From contig NZ_JARXWG010000002.1 of assembly GCF_029893105.1 (NCBI RefSeq), positions 1-64,000 of the forward strand: a stretch of 64,000 bases of DNA, written 5' to 3'. The notes beneath the pieces were generated by a model that saw only the letters and a program-made list of their open reading frames with translations, was not told the DNA's origin and searched no databases. Made by a program: the position numbers and the translations under genes. The stretch is from Parabacteroides sp. PF5-9. Its GTDB lineage: Bacteria > Bacteroidota > Bacteroidia > Bacteroidales > Tannerellaceae. Numbering within the stretch: the stretch's first letter is position 1; each line of letters starts with the position of its first letter. Positions 9,134 to 18,158 of the stretch are shown here, in pieces.

Positions 9134-9946
9134 TTATTTCAATTCTTTTATCTTTATATTTCTGAAAGCAACTTCATCCCCGTGATCTTGCAATAACAAG
9201 TGACCCACGGGTGCTTCCCCGAAAAGTCCGGCTTCATTGTATGCTGCAGCAACATATTTGCTCCCTTTAACCAGTTCACGGAATTCATCACTTCCTCTTT
9301 CATATTCAAGTACTTTCAATCCATTCAGCCAATGCTCCACATGGTTGTTGGGAAATACTTTGACGACAGCTGTGTTCCACGCTCCTATTCCATTGAAAGA
9401 GATATTTTCACTGGCTTTCAGGTCGTATAAACTGCCGAGTGTACGGCTTCCCGGGAAGGTAGTATACAATTTGGCATCCGGATGAACAGCGTCATCCAAT
9501 ATCTGAAATTCCAGACCGAAAGCAGACCCTTTTTGTTTCTCTTTTTCTGTTACAAAATATTTGATACCGCTATTCGCCCCAGTGGTTATTTTAAAATCAA
9601 CACTGAATTCAAACGCATTATATTCACCAACAGTGACGATGTCTCCACCATTTGTAGACTCGCTGCCATCAGACTTCAACACAATCAATTGTCCGTCTTC
9701 CACTTTCCATCCATGTGTCGGAAAAGCATCTAAATGTGCTCCTCGCCAACCGGTTGTTGTTTTTCCGTCGAAGAGAAGGATCCAACCTTCCGCTTTTTCT
9801 TGTTCGGTCAGTTGATTAATGATTGGAGACAGATTGGCCGATGACTCCTGAATAACAGGTTTTTCATCCGAAGGCGACGTTTTTTTACCACCACAACTAC
9901 AAAACAAGGCTAATGAGATAGCCAGAGATACTGGTAATACTTTCAT
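9134..9946 (-). CDS. DUF1080-family lipoprotein (3-keto-disaccharide hydrolase-like)
   Basis: A 270-residue exported protein. The ATG at 9944-9946 gives a lipoprotein signal (MKVLPVSLAISLALFCSCGG, lipobox Cys at 17 or 19), preferred over the longer frame starting at 9991, which would bury it. The mature part is a jelly-roll DUF1080 domain, with LLFDGKTTTGWRG near 75, a conserved WKVEDGQLIV, SGIKYFV and the C-terminal HLLLQDHGDEVAFRNIKI. Family members hydrolyse 3-keto-glycosides or bind glycans. The minus-strand promoter is good: TACCTTTG at 9989-9996 with CAA (TTG on the minus strand) at 10015-10017. Confidence 0.85.
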   Translation of the reverse strand: MKVLPVSLAISLALFCSCGGKKTSPSDEKPVIQESSANLSPIINQLTEQEKAEGWILLFDGKTTTGWRGAHLDAFPTHGWKVEDGQLIVLKSDGSESTNGGDIVTVGEYNAFEFSVDFKITTGANSGIKYFVTEKEKQKGSAFGLEFQILDDAVHPDAKLYTTFPGSRTLGSLYDLKASENISFNGIGAWNTAVVKVFPNNHVEHWLNGLKVLEYERGSDEFRELVKGSKYVAAAYNEAGLFGEAPVGHLLLQDHGDEVAFRNIKIKELK

Positions 9947-10081
9947 ATAATTTGAATTTAGATATTTGTTATTTGATGTGTTCGCGCACAAAGGTAGAAA
10001 AAAATCAGAATAAACAAGAGTCAGACTGTTTCTAATATTTACTTTCTATCTTTGCAACTCCATATAAAAAACAAGGAATAA

Positions 10082-10720
10082 ATGACACTTATGAAAACAG
10101 CTCTTTTTGATTTTGATGGGGTTATAGTGGATACAGAACCTATATATGATCTGTTTTGGAACGAAGCCGCCCAACGGTACAATCTGGGTATCGATAATTT
10201 TGCAGAACTAATCAAAGGGACTACCCTGCCCTATTTATTAGAGACTTATTTTTCGAAATATCCGAAAGAGATTCAACAAAAAGTGTGTCACGAAGCTACA
10301 ACATTTGAGAGTAAGATGGATCTTCCCCCTATGCCTGGTTCTATTGAATTTCTTCGCCTTCTTAAAGATCAAAAAGTGAGAATGGGATTAGTCACCAGTT
10401 CCGATCTGGCGAAAGTGAATCGCGCAATAGAGATGTATCAGTTAGAAGATCTATTTGACACAATCGTGACAGCAGACCGGATCACTAAAGGAAAACCAGA
10501 CCCGATGTGTTATTTATTGGCTGCATCTGATTTAGCTGTTTCACCGCCGGACTGTCTGGTGTTTGAAGACTCTTTTGCAGGGATACAGGCCGGAACAGCC
10601 GCAGGGATGCGGGTGATTGGTTTGAGTACAACGAACTCACCAGAATCGTTGAAAGATAAAGTATACAAAGTTATTCCCAACTTTTCGGAAGTCAGCTTTG
10701 ATGATTTCCTTCAATGGTAA
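10082..10720 (+). CDS. HAD hydrolase, beta-phosphoglucomutase-like
   Basis: A 212-residue cytosolic HAD-superfamily phosphatase or phosphomutase, subfamily I with a helical cap. Motif I is FDFDGVIVD (nucleophile D10, general acid D12), motif II is LVTSSD, motif III lysine lies in KGKPDP and motif IV in FEDSFAG. Substrate is not determinable; small sugar phosphates are usual. A second ATG at 10091 (MKTALFDFD) would remove three residues and is equally plausible. TATCTTTG at 10047-10054 is a good -7 element. Array A of 22-bp palindromes begins about 55 bases after the stop. Confidence 0.88.
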   Translation: MTLMKTALFDFDGVIVDTEPIYDLFWNEAAQRYNLGIDNFAELIKGTTLPYLLETYFSKYPKEIQQKVCHEATTFESKMDLPPMPGSIEFLRLLKDQKVRMGLVTSSDLAKVNRAIEMYQLEDLFDTIVTADRITKGKPDPMCYLLAASDLAVSPPDCLVFEDSFAGIQAGTAAGMRVIGLSTTNSPESLKDKVYKVIPNFSEVSFDDFLQW

Positions 10721-10776
10721 ATGCGAGTCACCGAGTCGTTTTATTCACAGTATCGATCGATTTATTTGTATCATTA

Positions 10777-10930
10777 CGCATACTTTTTTGTTAGAGGTAC
10801 GTCTAAAATATTTTAGACGTACCTCTAAACGGATTTACACCTACCTCTAAATGGATTTACACCTACCTCTAAATGGATTTAGACGTACCTCTAACAAAAA
10901 ACAGAGGTACGTCTGACAGAAAATAGATTT
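10777..10930. repeat. Array A: tandem 22-bp palindromic units
   Basis: Seven consecutive 22-base blocks end exactly in register: 10777-10798 (left end block), 10799-10820, 10821-10842, 10843-10864, 10865-10886, 10887-10908 and 10909-10930. The block at 10799 is a perfect palindrome (half-site ACGTCTAAAAT plus its mirror). Others pair ACCTCTAAA on the left with TTTACACCT or TTTAGACGT on the right, differing mainly by G/C swaps. The left end ACTTTTTTGTTAGAGGT and the ACCTCTAACAAAAAA of the sixth block are near-mirror images. It lies between two convergent genes. Array C is a homologous copy. Confidence 0.85.
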
Positions 10931-11006
10931 GGATACTTCGAAAAACACTTCATAGCAATGCAAAAAAGAGTCTGGGGGAAGCCCGGAGAGTAATTTTCTC
11001 AATAAA

Positions 11007-11039
11007 AAGACTCCCGGATAACAGCTATCCGGGAGTCTT
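11007..11039 (-). terminator. Terminator of the small outer-membrane barrel gene
   Basis: A 14-bp perfect stem (11007-11020 with 11026-11039) encloses a 5-base loop. On the minus strand it is followed by a T-rich tail. It lies about 30 bases after the stop at 11072. The rest of the 10721-11071 gap is array A plus unassigned sequence. Confidence 0.85.
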
Positions 11040-11071
11040 CAACCTTTTATTTTGATATGTAGAGTGCGTTG

Positions 11072-11554
11072 TTAGAAGCGATATCCAACCCGCATGCCGA
11101 TCATCGGTTGGCTAAAGTCTTTTAATATAAGATATTTAACTTCAAATCCCAGGCTGATCTCTTTCGTTGCATAGAATTCACCACCCAGACCGATATTTCC
11201 TCCGAAACGGTTAAACGTTTTACTCCAGCCAGCTGCCGAAGTACGCCAGAACGACAGGTCGAAACCGGCTAATGGGTAAAAACTAAATTCATCGGTTATC
11301 GGAAAAACGTATTGGGCATTCAGATCAATCGCCCAAGCACTTAAATGATCATTTTTTACAAAATGTGTAATAGAGGGTGTGAAACGAATTTCATCGGTGA
11401 AATTATAACGGTAATCTATGCCGATGGTAAAATGATTGATACTATCAAAACCTCCACCGATCGTTAGTCCGAAAGAAGAATCACCTTCTTTTGTCTGCGC
11501 CATAGTTCCCAAGCTGATCACAGCCATCATCATCAATAGTGCTAATTTTTTCAT
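11072..11554 (-). CDS. Small outer-membrane beta-barrel protein
   Basis: A 160-residue protein with a Sec signal peptide (MKKLALLMMMAVISLGTMAQ) and about eight alternating aromatic/polar beta strands, such as FTIGIDYRYNF and ALDL-like repeats, ending in a C-terminal GMRVGYRF. The terminal Phe and strand pattern indicate an eight-stranded outer-membrane barrel of the OmpW/PorT-like type. No specific substrate can be inferred. The stop is followed by a strong terminator. The C69 peptidase gene lies 34 bases upstream on the same strand, so co-transcription is possible. Confidence 0.75.
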   Translation of the reverse strand: MKKLALLMMMAVISLGTMAQTKEGDSSFGLTIGGGFDSINHFTIGIDYRYNFTDEIRFTPSITHFVKNDHLSAWAIDLNAQYVFPITDEFSFYPLAGFDLSFWRTSAAGWSKTFNRFGGNIGLGGEFYATKEISLGFEVKYLILKDFSQPMIGMRVGYRF

Positions 11555-11588
11555 GATTCAATTTGTTATACTGTTTAACATTAAATAC

Positions 11589-13229
11589 TTATTTAACCTT
11601 CAATCGATCACCGGCACTTCTTACGATACTCCGGTAATACTCTTCGTCATATCCGGGAAAACTCGGATAAGCGGAAAGGCCATATCCGTTTTGTTTGAAC
11701 TGTCCGTTTTCTTCTTTCTTGACATTGCCATCAATGTATTTGACAATCAGGTATTCTCCCAATTTCTTCCAACGAGCAGTAGCGTCGTCGGCGGTTGTCG
11801 TACTGAACCAGGTCAGGAATTTCCTTGCTTCATCCGGGTTTTTACTGTATAATTCCAAAGCGGCCTTATCAATTGCCGGTAAAACATCTTGAAAACCATT
11901 TTCCAATTCCTGTTGTACCTTACGGATATCTTCGATCATAAAGCTGTATTTATGATAAGCCATATTAGCCACCCAGTTATGAATCCAGAAAGCAGCTGTC
12001 CAGGAGAAAGTCATCATATCGCCATTTCCTACACGGAAACATTCAGGAGAATCCAGGATCGAACAGTAAAGTGGTGCAAAAACGGCCATATCGGCATCGT
12101 CGGCCCCAAACCAAAGTACTCCGCCGATTGCATCAGGAAGCCAATTACGCATTTGAGGAACAATCACAAAACCGGTTTGTTGTGTAGCGATTGCCCGTTC
12201 ATTGATATAGGTTTCTCCATCGACCTTAAACTCCATCGGACGCCAACGATAGGGTACTTTATAAGGACCGGCTCCGGCATCTTTTGACATATCCAGATCT
12301 GTTCCTTCATAATGATCGCGCATGCAATTTTGAACATCCTGAACGGATAGTTTACGATTAGGTTTAATATACAGCGGCATTGGCTCTTTCGAAGCATCTC
12401 CTTTGATAAAATCGGCATATTTCTCCATCGACTGATCATATTTGCGGAAAAAAGACCATACTCTGGCTTCACATGCTCGTAATGCACTGAAATCGTATGG
12501 ACAATAGGCTTTAGCAAAACTAAACTCTTCATCTTTACCTTTGAAATAACCTTTCTCACGAGCCAGTGAAACAACATCGGGCGAGTAGATACAGTTTTCT
12601 TTATCATTGAATGGGATCTGCTGAATACGAGCTTGGTTGGCATGCGCCGAGATACAATCATCAGGGATGCGGATGGCAACCCATACGGCTCCTTTTTTAC
12701 CAGGTCCTTTACCGACCAGTTCCATCACCCACGCTTCATTCTTATCTGCAATAGAGAACGATTCTCCTCCACTGCAATACCCATGTTCAGCCACAAGATC
12801 AGTCATCACTTTAATGGCTTCTCTTGCTGATTTAGAACGTTGGAGAGCAATATAAATCAAGCTGCCGTAATCAATAATACCGGTTGTATCAACCAACTCT
12901 TCACGTCCGCCCCAGGTACTTTCGGTGATCGCCACCTGATATTCATTCATATTTCCGATGACGGAATAGGTTTTTTCGACTTGTGGAATCTGTCCCAGAG
13001 GTTTTCCGGTATCCCACTCCGTAACCTGAAGCATCGAGCCTTTAGGCCAGGTTGCTGCAGGCCAACGATAAAGTTCGCCGTACAAGGAATGTGAATCGGC
13101 AGAGTAACTGATCATCACAGAACCGTCTGTCGAGGCATTTTTTCCAACTAATAAACCAGTACAAGCCATCGCTCTTGTTCCGGCAAACATTGTTACAAAG
13201 GCAACAAATAGTAGTCCATACTTTTTCAT
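11589..13229 (-). CDS. C69-family dipeptidase
   Basis: A 546-residue exported N-terminal-nucleophile peptidase of family C69 (PepD-like). The ATG at 13229 gives a signal peptide ending TRAMA, directly followed by C23 (ACTGLLVGKNAS). This Cys is the expected catalytic nucleophile, exposed after signal removal. The family block DGSVMISYSADSH and the CSGGESFSIADKNEAWVMELVG segment are present. A TTG two codons upstream is a weaker start. The function is dipeptide hydrolysis in the periplasm, fitting the peptidase-rich neighbourhood (pepP, M3, M28). Minus-strand TACTTTTG at 13263-13270 is the likely -7 element. Confidence 0.9.
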   Translation of the reverse strand: MKKYGLLFVAFVTMFAGTRAMACTGLLVGKNASTDGSVMISYSADSHSLYGELYRWPAATWPKGSMLQVTEWDTGKPLGQIPQVEKTYSVIGNMNEYQVAITESTWGGREELVDTTGIIDYGSLIYIALQRSKSAREAIKVMTDLVAEHGYCSGGESFSIADKNEAWVMELVGKGPGKKGAVWVAIRIPDDCISAHANQARIQQIPFNDKENCIYSPDVVSLAREKGYFKGKDEEFSFAKAYCPYDFSALRACEARVWSFFRKYDQSMEKYADFIKGDASKEPMPLYIKPNRKLSVQDVQNCMRDHYEGTDLDMSKDAGAGPYKVPYRWRPMEFKVDGETYINERAIATQQTGFVIVPQMRNWLPDAIGGVLWFGADDADMAVFAPLYCSILDSPECFRVGNGDMMTFSWTAAFWIHNWVANMAYHKYSFMIEDIRKVQQELENGFQDVLPAIDKAALELYSKNPDEARKFLTWFSTTTADDATARWKKLGEYLIVKYIDGNVKKEENGQFKQNGYGLSAYPSFPGYDEEYYRSIVRSAGDRLKVK

Positions 13230-13329
13230 ATACAATCGTCTTTTTCATTGTTTTGACAGATGCAAAAGTAATGAATTATTAGAACGGTTAGTCTGTATTA
13301 AATGAATAAAAAAGAAATAGACCAAACTA

Positions 13330-13360
13330 TTGTAAATACGAACCAAAACAACTATTTTTG
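13330..13360 (+). promoter_or_regulatory. Promoter for a putative short transcript
   Basis: TTG at 13330-13332, a 20-base gap and TATTTTTG at 13353-13360 match the Bacteroidetes promoter pattern. No protein-coding gene lies downstream on this strand; only a short segment ending in a terminator does. Confidence 0.4.
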
Positions 13361-13365
13361 TAACT

Positions 13366-13428
13366 TCATAGTTAAGGTTTTGGTTAAATGTGGGAGGGAC
13401 AGCTTGTGAAAGCCGTCCCTCCTTTTTA
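13366..13428 (+). ncRNA. Candidate small RNA ending in an intrinsic terminator
   Basis: Between the promoter-like element ending at 13360 and a strong hairpin lies about 60 bases with no coding capacity. The hairpin has an 8-bp stem (GGAGGGAC at 13393-13400, GTCCCTCC at 13415-13422), an inner 4-bp extension, and five T at 13423-13427. The T-run is on the plus strand only, whereas both flanking genes are on the minus strand, so the hairpin does not fit as their terminator. A short independent RNA is the simplest reading. It could also be a termination remnant for read-through. Confidence 0.35.
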
Positions 13429-14262
13429 TAAATTATAGAGATAACTGATTTCCTGCTTCCACAACGCTTCATCCGGGGTTTCCAATATTAATGGCATTTC
13501 ATCGAAACGGTCGTCTTCAATCAACATTTGAAACAAAAGGTTACCCATAACTCCTTTGCCAATACTATCGTGTCGGTCTACATGCGTTGCAACCTCTTTT
13601 TTAGAATCATTCAGATGCATCCCCATCAGATACTTAAACCCGACAATTTTATCGAACGCGTCAAATGTTTGTTTGTAACCGTTTGCTGTTCGGATCTCAT
13701 AACCGGCCGCCAATGTATGGGCTGTATCAAGACAGACCCCTACTCTACTTTTATCTTCTACTTTATCAATGATATAAGCCAGGTGTTCAAACCGGTATCC
13801 CATATTGCTTCCTTGTCCTGCCATATTTTCTATAACAGCCGAAACACCTTTTGTCTGATCAAGTACCCAGTTTATCGATTCGGCAATCCGGTCAAGACAG
13901 GCCTCTTCAGATATTTTATTGAGGTGGCTGCCGGGATGAAAGTTAAGTCGGTCTAATCCTAATTGTTCGCATCGCCTTATTTCATCCAGAAACGCATTCC
14001 GGGACTTTTGCAACCCTTCCTGATCCGGATGACCCAGATTGATTAAGAATCCATCATGCGGAAGAATCTGTTTAGGCGTATATCCATACTCCTCACAACG
14101 CGCTTTGAATAATTGAATACTCTTTTCGGTTAATGGACTGGATACCCATTGCCGTTGGTTTTTGGTGAATAAAGCAAACGCTTTTGCACCGATTTCATAC
14201 GCATTCACGGGGGCGTTTTCGACTCCCCCGGATGCACTGACATGTGCTCCTATATATTTCAT
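13426..14262 (-). CDS. nfo: Endonuclease IV
   Basis: AP endonuclease of base-excision repair, cutting 5' to abasic sites; cytosolic, 278 residues from the ATG at 14262 ([13 protein letters not shown]). An ATG two codons upstream (14268) is an alternative. Zinc-ligand motifs of the AP_endonuc_2 TIM barrel are visible: [47 protein letters not shown] and LILETP. Length is typical. The stop lies inside the putative small-RNA terminator region at 13426, and the gene reads away from pepP. Confidence 0.96.
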   Translation of the reverse strand: MKYIGAHVSASGGVENAPVNAYEIGAKAFALFTKNQRQWVSSPLTEKSIQLFKARCEEYGYTPKQILPHDGFLINLGHPDQEGLQKSRNAFLDEIRRCEQLGLDRLNFHPGSHLNKISEEACLDRIAESINWVLDQTKGVSAVIENMAGQGSNMGYRFEHLAYIIDKVEDKSRVGVCLDTAHTLAAGYEIRTANGYKQTFDAFDKIVGFKYLMGMHLNDSKKEVATHVDRHDSIGKGVMGNLLFQMLIEDDRFDEMPLILETPDEALWKQEISYLYNL

Positions 14263-14340
14263 ATTCATCTGATTTAGAAAACAAACATACATATAAAAAA
14301 TGATTATGTTGTTTTTTGAACGTAATGTAGACAGCGCGAA

Positions 14341-14370
14341 TTGTCTATTTCTGATTAATTGCTATCTTTG
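14341..14370 (+). promoter_or_regulatory. Promoter of the aminopeptidase P gene
   Basis: TTG at 14341-14343, a 19-base gap, then TATCTTTG at 14363-14370. The predicted start lies about 15 bases before the ATG at 14392. Confidence 0.65.
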
Positions 14371-14391
14371 GTTGCATAACACTAAAACGTA

Positions 14392-15774
14392 ATGAATATG
14401 TTTGCCAAAGAGACTTATATCGCTCGACGAGCGAAACTTAAACAAACGCTGGGATCAGGTTTATTATTGTTCCTTGGAAATGACGAATCAGGCATGAATT
14501 ATGCCGATAATACCTATCATTTTCGTCAGGATTCTACTTTTTTATATTTCTTCGGCCTTCCTTATGCCGGATTATCAGCTATTATAGATATCGACAATAA
14601 TCGGGAGATCATCTTTGGAGATGAGTTGACGATTGATGCGATTGTGTGGATGGGTACGCAACCTACGCTGAAAGAGAAAAGTGAATTGGCCGGTATTACC
14701 GAGGTGCTCCCCTTTAAAGAAATAGAAAATTACCTGAAGGCTGCCCAAACTAAAAAGCAAACGATCCATTATCTGCCGACATACCGCGCCGAACATCAGG
14801 TCAAATTGCAGAACTGGTTAGGCATATATCCAGGAACGGAAAAACCATCCGTCCCGTTTATTATGGGGGTGGTAAATCAGCGTAATTATAAGAGTGATGA
14901 AGAAATTGCAGAGATAGAGAAAGCCTGTCAGGTAACAGCAGATATGCATCTGACGGCAATGCGTATGGTTCGTCCGGGTATCCGTGAATCAGAGGTGGCC
15001 GCTGCTGTTGCTCAGGTGGCTTATGCGCACGACTATCAACTTTCATTTCCTATCATCGCAACAATTAATGGACAAACATTGCATAACCACTATCATGGCA
15101 ATAGGATAAAAAGCGGCGATATGTTGTTGTTAGACGCTGGTGCTGAAACAGAAATGGGTTATGCGGGTGATATGTCCTCTACAATCCCTGCCGATTCAAA
15201 ATTCACGACCCGCCAGAAGGATATCTATGATATCGCTGTTGCTTCGCATGAAGCAGCAGTAGCCGCACTTAAACCGGGAGTATTATTCGAGGATGTGTAT
15301 GACCTGTCTGCAAAAGTCGTTATGGAAGGATTGAAAGATCTTGGTTTTGTAAAAGGAGATGCAATGGAAGCGGTAAAAGCCGGTGCCCATGCTTTATTTT
15401 ATCCTTGTGGACTCGGACATATGATGGGTTTGGATGTGCATGATATGGAGAATCTGGGCGAAGTATACGTGGGGTATGATGGACGTGCCAAGAGTACGCA
15501 GTTCGGGCGTAAATCACTTCGTTTGGGACGTAAATTGGAACCGGGATTTGTACATACCATTGAGCCGGGTATCTATTTTATTCCGGAATTGATTGATCTA
15601 TGGCACGGGCAACACAAATTTGAAGAATTCATTAATTATGATAAAGTTGCCACATATAAAGATTTCAGTGGTATACGTAATGAAGAAGATTATTTGATTA
15701 CCGAAACCGGTGCGCGTTTGTTAGGCAAGAAAATTCCTATTCATACGGAAGAGGTAGAAGCGATACATTGTTGA
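14392..15774 (+). CDS. pepP: Xaa-Pro aminopeptidase (M24B, aminopeptidase P)
   Basis: Cytosolic dinuclear-metal peptidase removing N-terminal residues before proline, 460 residues. An N-terminal creatinase-like domain (about 1-170) precedes the pita-bread M24 domain. Metal ligands can be seen in LLLDAGAETEMGYAGDMSST (two Asp), GLGHMMGLDVHD (His), EPGIYF (Glu) and IRNEEDYLIT (Glu). A second ATG at 14398 would drop two residues. It has its own promoter and a bidirectional terminator behind it. Confidence 0.94.
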   Translation: MNMFAKETYIARRAKLKQTLGSGLLLFLGNDESGMNYADNTYHFRQDSTFLYFFGLPYAGLSAIIDIDNNREIIFGDELTIDAIVWMGTQPTLKEKSELAGITEVLPFKEIENYLKAAQTKKQTIHYLPTYRAEHQVKLQNWLGIYPGTEKPSVPFIMGVVNQRNYKSDEEIAEIEKACQVTADMHLTAMRMVRPGIRESEVAAAVAQVAYAHDYQLSFPIIATINGQTLHNHYHGNRIKSGDMLLLDAGAETEMGYAGDMSSTIPADSKFTTRQKDIYDIAVASHEAAVAALKPGVLFEDVYDLSAKVVMEGLKDLGFVKGDAMEAVKAGAHALFYPCGLGHMMGLDVHDMENLGEVYVGYDGRAKSTQFGRKSLRLGRKLEPGFVHTIEPGIYFIPELIDLWHGQHKFEEFINYDKVATYKDFSGIRNEEDYLITETGARLLGKKIPIHTEEVEAIHC

Positions 15775-15800
15775 ATCAGTTTTTCCGACTAATAAATATA

Positions 15801-15834
15801 AAAAATGGCTACTCGGAAAGGATAGCCATTTTTT
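15801..15834. terminator. Bidirectional terminator, pepP / M3 peptidase
   Basis: An 11-bp stem (AAAAATGGCTA at 15801-15811, complement at 15823-15833) flanked by A and T runs between convergent genes. Confidence 0.85.
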
Positions 15835-15848
15835 ATATGATAGAATAC

Positions 15849-17966
15849 TTATTTTAAACCTCTGTTTTTAAGCAACGGTTCAGTATTCGGCTCTTTGCCT
15901 CTGAAGTTTACATACATCATCATCGCATCATCTATACCTCCAGGAGTAAGTACATAAGTACGGAATTTTGCCGCTACTTCCTGATTGAAAATATCTCCGG
16001 TTTCAACAAAGGCCTGATAAGCATCTGAATCTAATACTTCAGACCAGATATAACTATAGTATCCGGCTGTATACCCTCCTCCCATTGTATGGTTGAAATA
16101 AGGGGTACGATAGCGGGATGGTATCTGTTTCAATAGGCCACGGTCTCCCAACACTTTATTTTCAAAAGTCATTACCTCAAAATTATCAGGGATTTGTTTT
16201 AGTATATGATAATCCATATCCAGATAAGAAGCTGCCAGATATTCCGTTGTAGCGAAGCCCTGTCCGTATTTACCGCTCTTATCCAATTTTTCGATGAGTT
16301 CGTTTGGAATAATTTCTCCGGTTTGGTAATGTTTGGCATATACTTTCAGCAATTCCGGTTCAAATACCCAATGCTCCATAACCTGAGAAGGTAATTCAAC
16401 GAAGTCGCGCGGAACTCCACCAATACCGTAATAATGTACATCACGGAAAAGACTATGCAGACCATGTCCGAATTCATGGAATAAAGTAGAGGCTTCATCC
16501 GCACTTAATAATGCAGGTTGTCCTGGTGCTGGTTGGGTAAAATTACATACGATAGTGACAACCGGTGCTACACGTTTTCCGTTTTCATACGTTTGACTGC
16601 GATAACCGCCACACCATGCACCGCCTCTTTTACTTGCACGCGGGAAGAAGTCCATATATAATACACCTAAGTGTGTTCCGTCTTTATCTTTACATTCATA
16701 AGCTTCAGCATCCGCATGAGGCAATGGTATATTCTTTATCGGAGTAAATGTAATACCATAAAGTTTGTTTGCCAGTAAGAATGCTCCATCACGCACATTG
16801 TCTAACTTCAAATAAGGTCTGACTTCATTTTCATCCAGATTAAATTTTGCTTTTTTAGCCTTTTCAAAATAATAACGCCAATCCCAGCCGGCTGCTTCAA
16901 AGTTGTTACCTTCTTTTGCAATTTCAGCCTGAATATCTTTTAATTCATCTTTTGCTTTAGCTAATGCCGGAGTCCACAGTTCATCCAAGAGATTATACAC
17001 ATTCTTTGCATTTTTGGCCATACGTTCCTCTAAAACAAAAGATGCATAATCGTCATACCCCATTAACTGTGCCTTTTCCAAACGTTTTGTTACCAGTTTT
17101 TTAACGACTTCTTTATTATCTTCACTATTACCGTTATTTCCCCGGTTTATATACCCATTGAAAATCTTTTCACGTAACTCACGTTTATCCGAGTATTGCA
17201 AGAAAGGCATTACACTTGGATTGTGTAAGGTAAACAACCATTTCCCTTCCAAACCAGCAGCTTTAGCCGCTTCCGAAGCTGTAGCAATAAGGTTCTCTGG
17301 TAATCCGGAAAGATCTTCCTGTTTGTCAATAATCAGTTGAAAAGCATTTGTTTCTTTCAGCATATTCTGACCAAAAGTGAGTTGAAGCATTGCCAGTTCA
17401 CTATTCAATTCACGTAATTTAGCTTGCTTATCTGCTGGTAAATTCGCTCCGCCACGCACAAACCCTTTATATGTTTCTTCCAGTAATTTGGTCTGTTCTT
17501 TATCTAATGCAAGTTGCTCTTTCTTATCATAGACGGCTTTGACCCGTGTAAACAACACTGGGTTCAAGCGAATATCATCACTATGTTTGGAGAAAAGCGG
17601 TGACATTTCACGGCTTAAAGCTTCCATTTCACTATTGGTATCGGCACTGTTTTGCCCACTGAAAACGATTCTGGCTTTAGTCAACAATTGCCCACTTTGA
17701 TCTAAAGCAACAATCGTATTTTCAAAAGTCGGTTCTTCTGAATTATTACAGATCGCTTCAATATCTTTTTTCTCTTCCTCCATCCCCTGTAAAAAGGCAG
17801 GTTTGTAATGTTCCAGTTTGATTTGATCAAAAGGAGGAACTCCAAACGGAGTCGTGTATTCCGTCATAAACGGATTTCCTGAATCATCGTTATTAGTCTT
17901 TGTTCCCGAGGAACCACAGGCGTTTAACAGAACGGTTAGCCCAGCTACCATAATCATTTGTTTCAT
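15849..17966 (-). CDS. dcp: M3-family metallopeptidase (Dcp-like), lipoprotein
   Basis: A 705-residue zinc peptidase of family M3 (peptidyl-dipeptidase Dcp/oligopeptidase A). The zinc motif HEFGH lies near residue 497 within STLFHEFGHGLHSLF, and the C-terminal RYRTPYFNHTMGGGYTAGYYSY block typical of Dcp is present. Unlike E. coli Dcp it starts with a lipoprotein signal (LTVLLNAC, Cys at 17), so it is probably periplasmic and membrane anchored. Minus-strand TATATTTG at 17998-18005 is the likely -7 element. It trims peptides, complementing the neighbouring peptidases. Confidence 0.93.
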   Translation of the reverse strand: MKQMIMVAGLTVLLNACGSSGTKTNNDDSGNPFMTEYTTPFGVPPFDQIKLEHYKPAFLQGMEEEKKDIEAICNNSEEPTFENTIVALDQSGQLLTKARIVFSGQNSADTNSEMEALSREMSPLFSKHSDDIRLNPVLFTRVKAVYDKKEQLALDKEQTKLLEETYKGFVRGGANLPADKQAKLRELNSELAMLQLTFGQNMLKETNAFQLIIDKQEDLSGLPENLIATASEAAKAAGLEGKWLFTLHNPSVMPFLQYSDKRELREKIFNGYINRGNNGNSEDNKEVVKKLVTKRLEKAQLMGYDDYASFVLEERMAKNAKNVYNLLDELWTPALAKAKDELKDIQAEIAKEGNNFEAAGWDWRYYFEKAKKAKFNLDENEVRPYLKLDNVRDGAFLLANKLYGITFTPIKNIPLPHADAEAYECKDKDGTHLGVLYMDFFPRASKRGGAWCGGYRSQTYENGKRVAPVVTIVCNFTQPAPGQPALLSADEASTLFHEFGHGLHSLFRDVHYYGIGGVPRDFVELPSQVMEHWVFEPELLKVYAKHYQTGEIIPNELIEKLDKSGKYGQGFATTEYLAASYLDMDYHILKQIPDNFEVMTFENKVLGDRGLLKQIPSRYRTPYFNHTMGGGYTAGYYSYIWSEVLDSDAYQAFVETGDIFNQEVAAKFRTYVLTPGGIDDAMMMYVNFRGKEPNTEPLLKNRGLK

Positions 17967-18098
17967 TCTTGTGTAAATATTAAAATTAGATTTGTTGCAA
18001 ATATAGTGAAAACCAGATAAGGAATGATATAACTTCTTTGAACATTTTTATTTACATCTACTTTGGAGAATACGCCGTGACATAATTCCAGGGCAAGC

Positions 18099-18129
18099 TT
18101 GATTCTGTATTCAGCTTTCACTATATTTG
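18099..18129 (+). promoter_or_regulatory. Promoter of the NMO/FabK-like gene
   Basis: TTG at 18099-18101, a 20-base gap, then TATATTTG at 18122-18129, about 30 bases upstream of the ATG. Confidence 0.6.
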
Positions 18130-18158
18130 TTTGTAGAATCACTTTAAATATTTGACAG

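Noticed and set aside
10777-10930. CRISPR-like array
   Set aside because: Units are contiguous 22-mers without spacers and no cas genes are in the window, so this is a palindrome array, not CRISPR.
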